Assembly (NCBI GenBank): GCA_020345785.1
Contig: CP070771.1
Location: 6,925,334 to 6,942,082, forward strand
DNA from: Desulfobacterales bacterium
GTDB lineage: Bacteria; Desulfobacterota; Desulfobacteria; Desulfobacterales; JAFDCJ01
Direction: 5' to 3'
DNA length: 16,749 nt
The translations under genes were made by a program, and so were the position numbers. The notes beneath the pieces are model-generated. The model ran no database searches, was not told the DNA's origin, and worked only from the letters and a program-made list of their open reading frames with translations. The number at the start of each line of letters is the position of its first letter. The stretch's first letter is position 1. This document shows, piece by piece, positions 15,395 to 16,749 of the stretch.

Positions 15395-15447
15395 TTTTCG
15401 TTTGCGCTTGAGAGGACCGCAAACGAAAAGTCACGAGCTGTTTTTTT
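15395..15447 (+). terminator. Hairpin plus T tract after ligase 2, candidate terminator
   Basis: A perfect 12-bp stem, TTTTCGTTTGCG (15395-15406) with CGCAAACGAAAA (15418-15429), has an 11-nt loop. Seven Ts lie at 15441-15447. The 11-nt gap between stem and T tract is long for an intrinsic terminator, so partial read-through into ligase 3 is likely. Confidence 0.4.
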
Positions 15448-15510
15448 AAAGCATATTAAATCAATTTTGCTACACCAAATGTTAGTGAATTACTCTATTC
15501 GCTATTAGGA

Positions 15511-15596
15511 TTTTAGCTTTCCGGAGGCCGACCTTTAAGTTTTCAACATCGATCGGTCATCCCGGCTTGACGGGGCCTCTCACCGGAAAGCTAAAA
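15511..15596. repeat. 86-bp element with 14-bp terminal inverted repeats
   Basis: TTTTAGCTTTCCGG (15511-15524) is the exact reverse complement of CCGGAAAGCTAAAA (15583-15596), and the flanking inner AGGCC/GGCCT also pair. The interior includes GGTCATCCCGGCTTGACGGGG, which recalls the GTCATCCCGC-type hairpin at 10084-10102. It is too small to encode a transposase; a MITE-like or palindromic unit is the likely nature. Confidence 0.65.
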
Positions 15597-15659
15597 AAAA
15601 TTCTCTCTCTGCGTACTTAGCGTCTCTGCGGTGAATAGTATGTTTGGAAGGAGGTCGAT

Positions 15660-16749
15660 TTGCTGATAACTGAAATCTTGGCCCGCAACGCCCGCGTCTA
15701 TGGCAAAGAAATTGCCCTGATCGAAAGGGACCCCACCAAAAACAGCCGCCGGGAAATCACCTGGGAAGAATTTGACGCCGAAGCCAACCGGGTGGCCAAC
15801 GCCTTGTTTGCCAGGGGAATCCAAAAAGGAGACAAAGTCATTCACCTGATGATGAACTGTATGGAATGGCTCCCCGCTTATTTCGGCATTCTGCGCACCG
15901 GCGCCTGGGCAGTGCCGCTCAATTTCAGGTTTTCCTCCGACGATATCAAGTTGTGTAATACAATTGCAGAGGCCAAAGCCTTTGTGTTCGGCGAGGAGTT
16001 TATTGAGAGGGTGGCACCGATTAAGACGACCCTGGACCGATCCGTTGTAAACTACGTTTTCGTGGGCCCGGAAGATCGTCGGCCCGACTTTGCCGAGCAA
16101 TATACGGATGTGCTGGCTTCAAGCTCGGCGGAGCCGCAGCCGATTGAATGTGACCTCAACGACAGTGCCGCTTTGTATTTCACTTCAGGTACCACCGGCA
16201 CGCCCAAGGCCGTCCACCTGACGCACCGCAACCTGGAGCATGCCTGTTATGTTGAAAATCGACATCACAATCAAATCCACAAAGACAACTTTCTGTGCAT
16301 CCCTCCCCTTTACCACACCGGCGCTAAAATGCACTGGTTCGGCAATTTCATCGTCGGCGCCAAGGCCGTTATTTTAAAGGGCGTGAAACCGAAATGGATT
16401 CTGGAGGCCATTTCGGAAGAAAAAATCACCCTCATTTTTCTGCTGGTTCCCTGGGCCCATGACATCCTGATTGCCATTGAAAACAAGGACGTCGATTTAG
16501 ATGATTATGAGCTGGATCAGTGGCGTTTGGTTCATATGGGCGCCCAGCCCATCCCTCCAAGTTTAATCAGAAACTGGAAAAAGATTTTCCCTCACCATGA
16601 TTATGACACAAACTATGGCCTGACCGAATCTACCGGCCCGGGGTGTGTTCACCTGGGCCTGGAAAACACCCACAAGGTCGGGGCCATCGGTGTTCCCGGC
16701 TTTGACTGGGAATGTCGGATTGTCGACTTCGAATCACAGCCGGCGGCCC
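15660..16749 (+). CDS. AMP-forming acyl-CoA ligase 3 (ANL superfamily), TTG start, 3' end cut by window
   Basis: 363 complete codons without a stop, continuing past the window end. The P-loop FTSGTTGTPKA starts at F174 (K183), and YGLTESTGPG is the A5 motif; the C-terminal hinge and catalytic lysine lie outside. The start is TTG at 15660, 4 nt after AAGGAGGT (15648-15655). From this codon the protein aligns residue for residue with ligase 2 up to LIER at positions 20-23. The first in-frame ATG is about 60 residues in and would remove conserved sequence. It is a paralogue of ligase 2 (shared VPLNFRF, GAQP-P), differing in the substrate-pocket region, so a different acid substrate is likely. 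Separated from ligase 2 by a possible partial terminator. Confidence 0.88.
   Translation, partial: MLITEILARNARVYGKEIALIERDPTKNSRREITWEEFDAEANRVANALFARGIQKGDKVIHLMMNCMEWLPAYFGILRTGAWAVPLNFRFSSDDIKLCNTIAEAKAFVFGEEFIERVAPIKTTLDRSVVNYVFVGPEDRRPDFAEQYTDVLASSSAEPQPIECDLNDSAALYFTSGTTGTPKAVHLTHRNLEHACYVENRHHNQIHKDNFLCIPPLYHTGAKMHWFGNFIVGAKAVILKGVKPKWILEAISEEKITLIFLLVPWAHDILIAIENKDVDLDDYELDQWRLVHMGAQPIPPSLIRNWKKIFPHHDYDTNYGLTESTGPGCVHLGLENTHKVGAIGVPGFDWECRIVDFESQPAA

Larger units (their letters stand above)
15306..15659. repeat. Repeat spacer between ligases 2 and 3
   Basis: 354 bp with no gene. ATTCACCGC (15312-15320) and ACGCAAAGAACGCAGAG (15369-15385) are two halves of a common intergenic repeat, apparently split by a 48-bp GC-rich inset that forms a GAGC/GACC hairpin. 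The intact-looking inverse (CTCTGCGTACTTAGCGTC, ending CTGCGGTGAAT) is at 15606-15637. Between them lie a 12-bp hairpin with a T tract (15395-15447) and a 14-bp inverted repeat (15511-15524 with 15583-15596). AAGGAGGT (15648-15655) is the ribosome site for ligase 3. Confidence 0.75.

Overview
The window looks like a chromosomal segment from a strictly anaerobic bacterium, most plausibly a sulfate-reducing or syntrophic Desulfobacterota (Desulfobacterales-like). This placement is an inference from gene content (IorAB, a BadG/HgdC-type activator, a HgdB/BcrB-like dehydratase/reductase subunit, an inverted-order HAD-crotonase fusion, several AMP-forming CoA ligases) and from the very repeat-rich spacers. 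No ribosomal or other marker gene is present to settle it. Every recognised gene is on the + strand.

Layout: a DUF35-type Zn-ribbon/OB-fold protein (254-688); an enoyl-CoA hydratase of dienoyl-CoA-hydratase flavour (1040-1810); a 3-hydroxyacyl-CoA dehydrogenase/enoyl-CoA hydratase fusion (2005-4041); a small CxxC protein (4382-4609); IorA (4638-6509); IorB (6847-7440); a ketopantoate-reductase-family 2-oxoacid reductase (7603-8547); a BadG/HgdC-type ATP-dependent activator (9116-9892); one subunit of the 2-hydroxyacyl-CoA dehydratase/benzoyl-CoA reductase family (10573-11820); and three AMP-forming acyl-CoA ligases (12157-13713, 13725-15305, and 15660 to the window end). The third ligase starts at TTG and runs off the window.

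How the genes could work together (inference): IorAB oxidises 2-oxoacids to acyl-CoA and yields reduced ferredoxin. The activator needs low-potential electrons to prime the dehydratase-family protein. The PanE-like reductase could make the 2-hydroxyacid, a ligase could activate it to the CoA ester, the dehydratase could give an enoyl-CoA, and the hydratase and fusion protein could carry it through beta-oxidation. The DUF35 protein would partner a thiolase that is not in the window. An alternative reading, suggested by the dienoyl-CoA-hydratase-like residues and the BcrB/BzdN-like sequence, is reductive degradation of an aromatic or cyclic acyl-CoA. The second dehydratase/reductase subunit is missing from the window under either reading.

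The most unusual feature is the spacers. Apart from one 11-bp ligase junction and the 28-bp gap before iorA, every gene boundary carries 160-680 bp of non-coding DNA built from short degenerate tandem arrays, hairpins and recurring modules. In several spacers one array lies soon after the upstream stop codon and a reverse-complement array lies close to the next start codon, so the spacer is bounded by inverted arrays. The array motif differs from spacer to spacer, but families recur (GGTTCAGG, ATTGAAG, GTTGATTAAG, GGTGTCAG, GTCAGTTGTCC, GCTGGATACT, and the CGCAGAG type). This pattern is the main candidate for something under-described.
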